Positions 6,610 to 13,354 of a stretch of 13,386 nucleotides of DNA are shown piece after piece. A program made the position numbers and the translations under genes. The first letter of the stretch is position 1. Every line of letters begins with the position of its first letter. The notes under the pieces were generated by a model. That model saw only the letters and a list, made by a program, of their open reading frames with translations. It was not told the DNA's origin and made no database searches. The DNA comes from DAIMZM01 sp036733985 (GTDB taxonomy: Bacteria; Bacillota; Dehalobacteriia; UBA4068). The stretch lies in contig DAIMZM010000066.1 in the NCBI GenBank assembly GCA_036733985.1, positions 1-13,386 on the forward strand, in the 5' to 3' direction.

Positions 6610-7104
6610 ATGAAGATGCATATTTATGTCGCATTGGGTATTAGCATCGGCGTGCTGGCCGGCCTACTCTGCCTCATCTGCAACTGGTTCGGCTCCTTTA
6701 ATGTCCCGGCCCTGGCCATTGCCGCCTGGCCCGGATTCGTGGCCTGGGCCTGCTACTTTGCCATTGGCGGCAAGCCCGCCGGCATGGGCAAGGTCATGGC
6801 GGCCAACACCGCGGGCATCATTGTCGCCGGGATCATCCTGGTGCTCACCGGCCTCTTTGGCGGCAGCGCCCTGGCCCTGGCCATCGCTGTGGTGATCGGC
6901 GCTTTTATTCTCTGCGTGGAAGCCTTCTGGGTTCCCCTATCCTTCATCCCCGGCGCCTTCTGCGGCTGCGCCTGCGCTTTTGGCTTCGGCGCTTCCTTTG
7001 GCAATATCCAAGCCGCGGTCGCCCTGTTATTATCCATGCTGATCGGCGCCTTTTTTGCCTGGCTCTCCGATATCTGGGGACAAAAAATGGCCAAATCGGA
7101 ATAG
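6610..7104 (+). CDS. Small polytopic membrane protein, DUF1097-like
   Basis: The 164-residue, very hydrophobic product has about six membrane segments (roughly residues 5-25, 33-52, 63-83, 87-106, 108-127, 132-153) and a short charged tail (GQKMAKSE). The pattern, with AAWPGFVAWACYFAIGG and FGGSALALAIAVVIGAF followed by a Cys/Gly-rich stretch FCGCACAFGFG, resembles DUF1097 proteins such as E. coli YcdZ, whose function is not established. AAAGGAGG (6592-6599) precedes the ATG by ten bases. It is the last + strand gene before a strong terminator and 77 bases after gldA, so it probably belongs to the BMC operon. A role in moving the substrate or a product across the membrane is a guess from context. 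Confidence 0.75.
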   Translation: MKMHIYVALGISIGVLAGLLCLICNWFGSFNVPALAIAAWPGFVAWACYFAIGGKPAGMGKVMAANTAGIIVAGIILVLTGLFGGSALALAIAVVIGAFILCVEAFWVPLSFIPGAFCGCACAFGFGASFGNIQAAVALLLSMLIGAFFAWLSDIWGQKMAKSE

Positions 7105-7155
7105 CAAGGCTTCCTGCCATTAGCTTAAAACCATTCCCCCATAGCCTGTCTGCAA

Positions 7156-7197
7156 TCAAGAAACCCGGCATTACTTTAACAATGCCGGGTTTCTTGA
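7156..7197 (+). terminator. Perfect 17-bp hairpin terminator, probably bidirectional
   Basis: The arm at 7156-7172 (TCAAGAAACCCGGCATT) pairs perfectly with 7181-7197 around an eight-base loop, ACTTTAAC. The GC-rich core is flanked by AAGAAA on one side and TTTCTT on the other, so both strands give a stem with a T-rich 3' side. It lies between the convergent DUF1097-like and CDGSH genes and likely ends both transcripts. Confidence 0.85.
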
Positions 7198-7241
7198 TGA
7201 TCTTCCGGGGGGCGCCGCCGATCCATGATAACGGGCAGGCG

Positions 7242-7263
7242 CAAAACCTTCCTGCAAAACCTT
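7242..7263. repeat. 10-bp direct repeat at 3' end of CDGSH gene
   Basis: GCAAAACCTT occurs at 7241-7250 and again at 7254-7263, the second copy overlapping the stop codon of the minus-strand gene. It is short and may be slippage or chance; no function is proposed. Confidence 0.4.
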
Positions 7264-7948
7264 ATTTATGATCCAGATATTTGGCAACCACATGGGTGGC
7301 GTCGCAAAAGGGCTTATTATGGGATTTGCCGCAGCGGCAGAGCATAGTCCGGTTCCGCACCTCGTATTCGAAACCGTCGGCAGCCTCGATAAGAATACCG
7401 CCCTGCACATAAAGGCCGCTGCTCACGCCCTTTTCCGGATCCTGTATGATAGCAATAGCGGGGTCCAGTTCCGGTTCGATCAGCACGCCGTCTTTGCCTA
7501 CGGCGGTGAGCCGGCCGGTGGGGCAGTCGGAAGCGGCCCGGATGGCCTCGTCCCGGATGGCGTCGGTGTCGGAATGATTCGCCAGGTTCCAGGCATTGCC
7601 GGGTTTCCTGTGGCAGAAGCGGGCAAAGGCGCAGCGATTGTCATCCAATAGATCAATACCCGGCCCCACCAGCAGCTCAGCCCGTTCCCGGTAAGGCTTT
7701 CTGGAAGCGGTTTCTTCCCCGTAAAAGCCGTTTTCACTATGAGAGCCGTCGCAAAACGGCGGATTTTTGGAGCCGCCGCAGCGGCAAAGGGCATACGTCT
7801 CCGCCTGGGGCAGCTGCCGCCCTGCCTTCAGTTCATATTCCCTGCCCTTGGGCGTAATAATTTTTTCCGACAGCGGTATGTTTCCCGAAACCAGATAGGG
7901 GCCGTCCTTGGTGATCTTGATACGGTATTTCCTGTTTTCATTGACCAT
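7262..7948 (-). CDS. Fe-S protein with two CDGSH motifs flanking a Fer4_19-like segment
   Basis: The 228-residue product contains two mitoNEET-type iron-sulfur motifs. The first, CRCGGSKNPPFCDGSH, gives ligands C55, C57, C66 and H70; the second, CRCGKSHNKPFCDATH, gives C204, C206, C215 and H219, with the usual Gly replaced by Ala. Each should bind a [2Fe-2S] cluster with three Cys and one His. Between them, NRCAFARFCHRKP (C106, C112) and ASDCPTGRL (C142) match a divergent Fer4_19-type segment. Multi-CDGSH proteins of this sort are common in bacteria and are linked to redox or cluster transfer, but the role of this one is unknown. No signal peptide or membrane segment is seen, so it is likely cytosolic. 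It has its own promoter and GAGGTG before the start, and is not part of the BMC operon. Confidence 0.88.
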   Translation of the reverse strand: MVNENRKYRIKITKDGPYLVSGNIPLSEKIITPKGREYELKAGRQLPQAETYALCRCGGSKNPPFCDGSHSENGFYGEETASRKPYRERAELLVGPGIDLLDDNRCAFARFCHRKPGNAWNLANHSDTDAIRDEAIRAASDCPTGRLTAVGKDGVLIEPELDPAIAIIQDPEKGVSSGLYVQGGILIEAADGFEYEVRNRTMLCRCGKSHNKPFCDATHVVAKYLDHK

Positions 7949-7992
7949 AGTACACCTCGCCTTCGTTCGGATCAGCGTGTTCGGATATGTTT

Positions 7993-8021
7993 ATTTTATT
8001 ACCATATGACGGATTTGTAAA
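7993..8021 (-). promoter_or_regulatory. Sigma-70 type promoter of CDGSH gene
   Basis: On the minus strand TTTACA (plus coordinates 8016-8021) and TAAAAT (7993-7998) are separated by exactly 17 bases. Each matches the -35 and -10 consensus in five of six positions. Transcription would start near 7986, giving a leader of about 38 bases before the ATG at 7948. Confidence 0.7.
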
Positions 8022-8102
8022 GTGGCGGAGCCATTCCATTTATACATATCGTCAGCTTATAGCCTTAATAGCCGCAAAAATCTCCCTGCGAAACCGCGAA
8101 TA

Positions 8103-8111
8103 TGCTATAAT
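8103..8111 (+). promoter_or_regulatory. Extended -10 promoter of HisC-like aminotransferase gene
   Basis: TGCTATAAT is a perfect extended -10 element. No good -35 hexamer lies 16-18 bases upstream (TCCCTG at 8083-8088), as is common for extended -10 promoters. Transcription would start near 8118, leaving a leader of about 76 bases. Apart from this and the opposing promoter, the 245-base divergent gap holds only a weak CCCC/GGGG dyad at 8143-8158. Confidence 0.65.
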
Positions 8112-8193
8112 AAACAGGTAGCGGCCACCGGCAGGATATCCCCGTATAACAAAAGGGGAAAATAGGCGTGATCCCAACGAAGGAGGACAAGGG

Positions 8194-9327
8194 ATGCTGA
8201 AAATGAACGAATCCATCCGGCAATACATTCTGAAAGATTATGCCGGAAATCTGCCCCAGGCTGAAATCAGGCTGGACTGCGCTTTAGGCGTGAACCAGGA
8301 AGATTTGCCGGATTTGGTCTTCGCCAGGCTGCATGAACTGAATCACAACAACCAGGGCGCCATCAAGGACTATCCCCATGGCGACGACTTGCAGCAGGCC
8401 CTGGCTGCCTGGTATCAAAGCCGGGGCCTGTCTTGGTTGGCAGAAGAAAACCTGCTCCTGGGCAACGGCTCCTATGGCCTGCTCTGCGGCCTGAACCTGC
8501 TTTGCCTGGGCAGAAACAAAAAAGTCTTAGGGATAGCGCCCCAGTTTACCGCTTATGTGGATCATGTGCACTGCCTGGGCGCGGTTTATGACGCCTATCT
8601 GCTGGAGCGGCGGGAGAATTACCGCTTCCAGGCAGAAGGATACCTGGCCCGGATGGACACCAGCCATGACCTGTTTATCCTGGAGAACCCCAACAATCCT
8701 ACCGGGCAGGCCCTGAGCCTGGCGGATCTGGAAGAAATTGCCGCCCGGGCGGCGGCTTTGAAGACGATTTTGGTGGTGGACGAAGCGTACGGCGATTATC
8801 TGGATCTCAGCTGTTCAGCCCTGAATTTGCTGGCGGATTATGCCAATCTGGTGGTGATCAGGAGCTTTTCCAAGGGCTTTGGCATGGCCGGCCTGCGGCT
8901 GGGCTATGCGGCAGCCAACACCGCCGGGGCGATCCTGCCCCAGCTGGCCAAGATCGCCCTGTCCTTCAACTGCAATGCTTTAGGCCGTCTGCTGGCCAAA
9001 GCCCTGCTGGAAAGCGGGGCTGATCTGATCCGCCGTGAGGACGTTATCGCTAATAAACAGCAACTGCTGGCAGGCCTGACCCGGCTGAAAGCAGCGGCAA
9101 CCGCCGACAGCACGCCCATCCTGACCTTATACCATGATACGCCGGACCAGGCTTTTGACCTGCAGCGGCACTTGCTGGAAACCGTGGGCCTGCAAACGGT
9201 GAGCTGCGCCAACAGCATGGGCCTGGACAGCAGGGCGGTGCGGCTGATGCTGCCCAAGTCCGCCCGCATGGAGCAGCTGCTGCAAATGCTTGAAGCCGCG
9301 GAGGCCTTATTGCCAACGGCAAAGTAA
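8194..9327 (+). CDS. HisC-like class I/II PLP-dependent aminotransferase
   Basis: The 377-residue fold-type I PLP enzyme has the expected landmarks: GNGSYGLL (90-97) for phosphate binding, NPNNPTG (165-171), the pyridine-binding Asp196 in VVDEAYGDY, the Schiff-base Lys227 in SFSKGFGMAGLRLGY, and Arg235 in that motif. The pattern resembles histidinol-phosphate aminotransferase and related aromatic aminotransferases; the related decarboxylase CobD is less likely because SFSKGFGMAG is HisC-like. No histidine or cobalamin biosynthesis gene is adjacent, so the substrate cannot be assigned. AAGGAGGA (8180-8187) is six bases before the ATG. It is a single-gene unit with its own promoter and a terminator overlapping its stop codon. 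Confidence 0.85.
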   Translation: MLKMNESIRQYILKDYAGNLPQAEIRLDCALGVNQEDLPDLVFARLHELNHNNQGAIKDYPHGDDLQQALAAWYQSRGLSWLAEENLLLGNGSYGLLCGLNLLCLGRNKKVLGIAPQFTAYVDHVHCLGAVYDAYLLERRENYRFQAEGYLARMDTSHDLFILENPNNPTGQALSLADLEEIAARAAALKTILVVDEAYGDYLDLSCSALNLLADYANLVVIRSFSKGFGMAGLRLGYAAANTAGAILPQLAKIALSFNCNALGRLLAKALLESGADLIRREDVIANKQQLLAGLTRLKAAATADSTPILTLYHDTPDQAFDLQRHLLETVGLQTVSCANSMGLDSRAVRLMLPKSARMEQLLQMLEAAEALLPTAK

Positions 9328-9366
9328 AGGGCGGGGTTCAAAGAACCCCGCCCTTTACTTTGCCGT
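9316..9366 (+). terminator. Perfect 24-bp hairpin overlapping the stop codon, bidirectional terminator
   Basis: Bases 9316-9339 pair without mismatch with 9343-9366 around an AAA triloop. The core GGGCGGGGTTC is flanked by AAAGTAAA on the left and TTTACTTT on the right, giving A/T-rich feet on both strands. The TAA stop of the aminotransferase gene (9325-9327) lies inside the left arm, so the last codons are part of the stem. It separates two convergent genes, the other ending at 9391. Confidence 0.88.
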
Positions 9367-9390
9367 CATCTTAGCGCTTATTGTTCAAAC

Positions 9391-10587
9391 TTAAGTATTA
9401 TTGTTCAGGGCCTGACAAATCCGGCGCAGGCCTTCCTGGAGCATGCTGCGGGGACAGGCCGCGTTCAGCCGGATATGGCTGTCGGAATTGGCCACGAACA
9501 TATTGCCCCCTTCCAGCAGCACGCCGGCATTCCTGGCGAAAAACAGCGGCAGGAATACGTCGCTGCCGATATAGGCGCTGATATCCACCCAACCCAGGTA
9601 CGTGGCCTCGGGAATGCGGTATTTGGCCTGAGGGAGCTGGTCTTGCAGATAATCCCCCACCAGGGCAAAATTGGCGTCCAGGTACAGTTTCAGGGCGGCC
9701 AGCCAATCATCGCCGTCCGTATAGGCGGCGGTAGCGGCGGCCAGGCTTAAAGGATTCTCATTGCCGTAATGCCTATTTGACCAGCTCTCCCTGACTTGGG
9801 CATTGGGAATGATGACATTGGCAAACATCAAACCCGCCAGATTAAAGGTTTTGCTGGGGGCCATGCAAGTGATGATATGGTCATAGTCCGGGCAGACCTT
9901 GGCCAGAGGCAAATGCCGGCGTCCGGTCCTGACCAGGTCGCAATGGATTTCATCCGAAACGATATAGATATTGTTTTCCCAGCAGATATCAGCCAGCCTT
10001 TTCAATTCGGCTTCAGTCCACATCCGCCCGCTGGGATTATGGGGATTACAAAAAATACAGAGCCTGGCCTTGGGATCCCGGGCTTTGGCTTCGAAATCCG
10101 CAAAATCAATGGTATAGTAGCCTTCATTGTTCACCAGGTCGCAGTATACCGCTTCCCTGCCGTTATAGTCGGCGGCTTTCTGGAAATAGCCGTAAGAAGG
10201 GGTGAAAAAGAGCACCTTCTCATCCGGCTGGCACAGGTATTCCACCAGCTCGAATAGGGCCCGGATCACGCCTGGGGCATGAACCATTTCACTGCGGGGG
10301 AAGGACCAGTCATAATGCCTGCGGCACCAGGAAACAAAGGCGTTGTAATGCTCGTCGGTATAGTCCTTGGTATAGCCGAAAATTTTCCGGTCCACCCGGG
10401 CCTTAATGGCGTCGCGGACAAATTCCGGCGTAGCGAATTCCATATCCGCCAGCCACATGCGGATGAATTCCTCATCCCGGTAGGGGAACTGGATGTTTGG
10501 ATCTTTAAAAATATAGGCTTTATAGGCCTCGATATTCATGCAGTTGGTATTGGCGCGGTCAATAATTTCATCAAAATCATAAGTCAT
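9391..10587 (-). CDS. patB: PatB/MalY-type PLP-dependent cystathionine beta-lyase
   Basis: The 398-residue protein matches the MalY/PatB family (~390 residues), which cleaves C-S bonds of cystathionine or related thioethers to a thiol and 2-aminoacrylate, which decays to pyruvate and ammonia. Diagnostic segments are MWLADMEFATP (44-54), FGYTKDYTDEHY, NPHNPSGRMW (181-190), SDEIHCDL (211-218, Asp212 for PLP), the Schiff-base Lys246 in MAPSKTFNLAGL, and SHIRLNAACPRS near the end. GGGGAGGA precedes the ATG. It is the third gene of a lysR-ridA-patB operon, 21 bases after ridA, and RidA would clear the reactive enamine product. MalY or other aminotransferase-like activity cannot be excluded. The symbol is by family resemblance. 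Confidence 0.9.
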   Translation of the reverse strand: MTYDFDEIIDRANTNCMNIEAYKAYIFKDPNIQFPYRDEEFIRMWLADMEFATPEFVRDAIKARVDRKIFGYTKDYTDEHYNAFVSWCRRHYDWSFPRSEMVHAPGVIRALFELVEYLCQPDEKVLFFTPSYGYFQKAADYNGREAVYCDLVNNEGYYTIDFADFEAKARDPKARLCIFCNPHNPSGRMWTEAELKRLADICWENNIYIVSDEIHCDLVRTGRRHLPLAKVCPDYDHIITCMAPSKTFNLAGLMFANVIIPNAQVRESWSNRHYGNENPLSLAAATAAYTDGDDWLAALKLYLDANFALVGDYLQDQLPQAKYRIPEATYLGWVDISAYIGSDVFLPLFFARNAGVLLEGGNMFVANSDSHIRLNAACPRSMLQEGLRRICQALNNNT

Positions 10588-10608
10588 TTGGCGATCCTCC
10601 CCTGTCCC

Positions 10609-10989
10609 CTAGCCGATATGGGCGATGGCCTCGATTTCCACCAGGGCGTCTTTCGGCAGCCGGGCCACCTCCACCGCGGACCTGGCGGGATAATTGCCTT
10701 CGCTAAAAAATTCGGCGTAGACCCCGTTCATAGCTGCAAAATTATTCATATCGCTGAGGAATACCGTGGTTTTGATCACCTTATCCATACCGCTGCCTAC
10801 GGATTCCAAAATAACCTTCATATTGTTCAGCGACTGGGCTGTTTGGGCCTCGATGGTTTCCGGAAAGGTCCCCCGGACCGGATCTATGGGCAGCTGGCCG
10901 GAGGTAATGACCAGATTGCCATAGATATTAGCCTGGGCATAGGGGCCGATGGCGGCGGGAGCGGCGCTGGTAGCAACAACTTTCTTCAT
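10609..10989 (-). CDS. ridA: RidA family enamine/imine deaminase
   Basis: The 126-residue product is a RidA/YjgF/Rid protein, which hydrolyses reactive 2-aminoacrylate and other enamines or imines to 2-oxoacids and ammonia. Characteristic segments are AIGPYAQA, GNLVITSGQLPIDP and the C-terminal YPARSAVEVARLPKDALVEIEAIA, with catalytic Arg103 and Glu118 in the usual places. I chose the ATG at 10989 rather than one 39 bases upstream: AAAGGTG lies six bases before it, the family's MKK start and ~126-residue length are reproduced, and the upstream start would overlap lysR. Only five bases separate it from lysR. Its downstream neighbour makes the metabolite RidA removes, a strong functional pairing. 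Confidence 0.95.
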   Translation of the reverse strand: MKKVVATSAAPAAIGPYAQANIYGNLVITSGQLPIDPVRGTFPETIEAQTAQSLNNMKVILESVGSGMDKVIKTTVFLSDMNNFAAMNGVYAEFFSEGNYPARSAVEVARLPKDALVEIEAIAHIG

Positions 10990-10994
10990 CTTCT

Positions 10995-11915
10995 TCACCT
11001 TTCTGTTCTGCTTATTTTTTCTTTGCAATGATGGAGTTCCCGGTCTTTAAAATAGGCTTTGACAAAATTGATAAAATTATGGCCTGCCGGAAACAGCTCA
11101 TTCCTTTTGGAATAGGCAATGCCGATATCCCGGTAAGGGCCTTCCTCAAAATCCCGGATGGCAACCTTAAAATTCAGGTAATCCTTATAGGACAGCTCCG
11201 GCAATATGGAAACCCCCATGCCGCCGGCTACCATGGACATGGTGGCGTCGTCATCGGATATCGTATATTTACAGTCATATTTCAGGCGATACTTGGCGAT
11301 CAGTTCCCCCACTTGGTGGTTGGGCCCTTCCCCCGGCATGATAAAATCTTCGCCTTCCAAATCCTTCAGCCGCAGGATCGGCTTTTTGGCCAGGGGATGA
11401 TGGGGCGGCAGCACCGCGGAGAGCTTTTCCCGGAACAGGACGTCGTACTTAAAGGGCGTCTTGGGCGTCACGGAAAGAAAGCCGCAATCAAAGCTGCCGT
11501 TGGCCAGCATTTCTTCGACATCAGAATAATTCCCATGCTTTAAGAGGATCTTCACATCCGGATACTGGCGGCTGAAGGACTTGAGCATATCCGGAAAACA
11601 GTTCACAGCCACGCTGGGGATGGTCGCGATATACAGGTTGCCGGAAGCGATGCCCAGGTGGCACTGGGCCTTTTGCTCCAGCAGTTCATTGGCGTTCACC
11701 ACGCCCCGGATATAGGAAAGCATTTCCCGGCCCGCGTCGGTGAGCTTGACCTCCCGCCCCCTGTCCAAAAGACGGAAGCCTAAAAATTGTTCCAGGGCAT
11801 TTATGGAATGGCTGATCGCCGCCTGGGTGTAACCTAATTCCCGGGCGGCGCCTGAAAAGCTTTTACTCTCCAATACCTTGAGAAAAATAAAATATCTGTC
11901 TGTTTCCATCACCAT
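10995..11915 (-). CDS. LysR-family transcriptional regulator
   Basis: The 306-residue protein has an N-terminal winged helix-turn-helix (about 18-50, FSGAARELGYTQAAISHSINALEQ) and the LysR linker LLDRGREVKLTDAGREML, followed by a periplasmic-binding-protein-like effector domain from about residue 90. Unusually for the family it is not divergent from its likely targets but is the first gene of the lysR-ridA-patB operon. Feedback on its own operon is therefore likely, and the effector may be a sulfur-containing amino acid or thioether; both are inferences. GGGAGG lies before two in-frame ATGs (11915 and 11909); the inner one has better spacing, so the true protein may be two residues shorter. 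The last ~12 residues (HHCKEKISRTER) look like a loose tail. Confidence 0.93.
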   Translation of the reverse strand: MVMETDRYFIFLKVLESKSFSGAARELGYTQAAISHSINALEQFLGFRLLDRGREVKLTDAGREMLSYIRGVVNANELLEQKAQCHLGIASGNLYIATIPSVAVNCFPDMLKSFSRQYPDVKILLKHGNYSDVEEMLANGSFDCGFLSVTPKTPFKYDVLFREKLSAVLPPHHPLAKKPILRLKDLEGEDFIMPGEGPNHQVGELIAKYRLKYDCKYTISDDDATMSMVAGGMGVSILPELSYKDYLNFKVAIRDFEEGPYRDIGIAYSKRNELFPAGHNFINFVKAYFKDRELHHCKEKISRTER

Positions 11916-11958
11916 TATCCTCCCTATCCATTCGGGATGCGTGTGAGGAGACCCTATT

Positions 11959-11987
11959 AATATAATCCATACGATTTATAATATCAA
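11959..11987 (-). promoter_or_regulatory. Sigma-70 type promoter of lysR-ridA-patB operon
   Basis: On the minus strand TTGATA (plus coordinates 11982-11987) and TATATT (11959-11964) are 17 bases apart, matching the -35 and -10 consensus in five of six and four or five of six positions. Transcription would start near 11952. A weak dyad, AATC-N5-GATT, lies in the spacer and could be an operator for the LysR protein. Confidence 0.65.
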
Positions 11988-12017
11988 CCAGGAAACAAAG
12001 GCTTTCCGGAACTTGGC

Positions 12018-12077
12018 AAAAATAAACGTCTGCCCGGACGGTTCAGAGAAAGGGCTTCAGCTGAACCGTCCGGCAGA
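12018..12077 (-). terminator. Intrinsic terminator of YkvI-family gene
   Basis: Arms at 12029-12046 and 12061-12077 pair over 17 bp with one bulged C (12033-12035 region) and a 14-base loop. On the minus strand the stem is followed by TTTATTTTT (plus coordinates 12018-12026), a proper U-rich tract. It ends the transcript of the gene stopping at 12141 and insulates it from the lysR promoter. The 12078-12140 stretch shows nothing else. Confidence 0.8.
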
Positions 12078-12140
12078 GGATGAAAAATTATGTCCAGAAA
12101 CAGCCTGGTTTTCTAAAACTAAACCTCAATTAAACTTCAG

Positions 12141-13256
12141 CTAAGCTTCAATCCGGCCGGCTTTCTTATCCTGACTGCGGATCATGAAGTAACGGACCAC
12201 GCAGACTACGCAAACGATACCGCCGGAATAACCGCACCAGGTCATGATGAAGCCCAAGACCGTGGCATAAGGAACCGTGGAGGCGATGATAAACACCGCG
12301 ATGCCCAAGACGAGGCAGAACAGCTTGTACTTGATGGATTTGTCTTCCTTGGTGAACTGGATCACCGCGGTCCACATCAGGGGCACGGTGGTGGTATAGA
12401 TCTCCAAGCAAATGAGGATGGCGAAAATCAGGCCCACGCCGCCCATGATCTTGCTGGCCAGCAGCAGGTTGGGAATAGCGGCGGTAGCGGCTTCGGAGAT
12501 ATTGCCCAGATGGTTCAGGCCCATCAGAACGGAGCAGCCGGGGATAAAGATAGAGGCTAAGAGCAAGGTCAGCTTGAACTGCTTATAATCATATTCCCGG
12601 TAATCCTTGGAGATCTGGGCAATAAAGGCGGAAACCAGCAGCAGGGAGCAGCCGCCAAAGGAGATGCCGGCGGTCAGCCAATTGGTAGCGGCCTTATTGA
12701 CAACCACAGCGCCGCTCCGCACCAGTTCAATCCCCTCGCTAATCTTGGGGAAGAAGGTGAAAGCGGAAACAATGCCGATAAACAGGGTGAAAACAACGAT
12801 AGCGGGGGCGATGCGGCCGATAATATCAACAATGCGCTGCAAGCCAAAGCCCGCGGTGACCACAGACAAAATACTGATAATAGCGGAACCAATCATTACC
12901 GGCACACCCCAGTGCTGGTTCATCGCCGCGCCGAAGCCGGTTGTCATGAAGACGTAGCAACCGAAGACGAACAGCCAGGCAAAAACCTCAAACAACCGGC
13001 CCACATACTTGCCGGCATAGAAACGGTAAACTTCGCTCAGGCTGTCCAAGCCCCGGGTGCGGCCGGCATAAGAATAGGCGCAGAAAGTCAGGTACATCAT
13101 AAAAAATGTAATAACGCCAACTAAGATACCGCCCCAGCCATAGGCTGAGAAATACTGAACGGTTTCCTGACCAGTGGAGAAACCCGAACCGATCAGGTAT
13201 CCCAATAGAGCGCCGGTCAGAACGAACAAACCACCTGCCGTAAACCTTTTCTTCAT
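12141..13256 (-). CDS. YkvI-family polytopic membrane protein, putative APC-type transporter
   Basis: The 371-residue product begins MKKRFTAGGL and carries the signature GSGFSTGQETVQYF (23-36), seen in Bacillus YkvI and its relatives (COG3949). About ten membrane segments are visible, for example near residues 8-25, 43-62, 90-108, 120-137, 149-168, 196-214, 229-247, 270-290, 312-329 and 333-357. The glycine-rich break in the first helix resembles unwound substrate sites of LeuT-fold amino acid or nucleobase carriers, but no substrate is established for the family. I chose the ATG at 13256, preceded by GAGGTG, over one 84 bases upstream that would add 28 residues with no membrane or family similarity. 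It is co-oriented with the lysR-ridA-patB operon but separated by a terminator. Confidence 0.85.
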   Translation of the reverse strand: MKKRFTAGGLFVLTGALLGYLIGSGFSTGQETVQYFSAYGWGGILVGVITFFMMYLTFCAYSYAGRTRGLDSLSEVYRFYAGKYVGRLFEVFAWLFVFGCYVFMTTGFGAAMNQHWGVPVMIGSAIISILSVVTAGFGLQRIVDIIGRIAPAIVVFTLFIGIVSAFTFFPKISEGIELVRSGAVVVNKAATNWLTAGISFGGCSLLLVSAFIAQISKDYREYDYKQFKLTLLLASIFIPGCSVLMGLNHLGNISEAATAAIPNLLLASKIMGGVGLIFAILICLEIYTTTVPLMWTAVIQFTKEDKSIKYKLFCLVLGIAVFIIASTVPYATVLGFIMTWCGYSGGIVCVVCVVRYFMIRSQDKKAGRIEA

Positions 13257-13304
13257 AAATACACCTCTCGCCATTATTTTTTGCACCGGAACCTGGCTAA
13301 CGTT

Positions 13305-13354
13305 TAAGGCGGAACCGTTATCCGGTTGGCCGGGCCGCAAGCGTTCCCGCCTTA
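13305..13354 (-). promoter_or_regulatory. Inverted repeat in leader of YkvI-family gene
   Basis: TAAGGCGGAAC (13305-13315) and GTTCCCGCCTTA (13343-13354) are complementary over 11 bp with one bulged base. The structure would form in the mRNA leader about 50-100 bases before the start codon. No U-tract follows it on the minus strand, so it is not a plain terminator. A regulatory leader or operator is possible; the promoter was not found and may lie beyond the window edge. Confidence 0.4.

Noticed and set aside
7268..7651. Plus-strand frame opposite the CDGSH gene
   Set aside because: The minus-strand frame carries two intact CDGSH motifs and a promoter; the plus frame has no family features.
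8118..8193. Cobalamin riboswitch in the leader of the HisC-like gene
   Set aside because: A GCGGCCACCGGCAGG stretch drew attention because B12 genes are nearby, but the leader is too short and lacks a B12 box.
9378..9407. 10-bp direct repeat TTATTGTTCA at 9378 and 9398 near the end of patB
   Set aside because: It is short, AT-rich and partly coding; chance or slippage explains it, and there is no sign of a target-site duplication around an element.
10279..11031. 250-codon plus-strand open frame opposite patB and ridA
   Set aside because: It is antisense to two clearly recognised genes, has low-complexity composition and lacks its own ribosome binding site.
13305..13354. T-box riboswitch ahead of the YkvI-family gene
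   Set aside because: The core sequence matches poorly, no terminator follows, and the visible leader is too short to hold the specifier stem.
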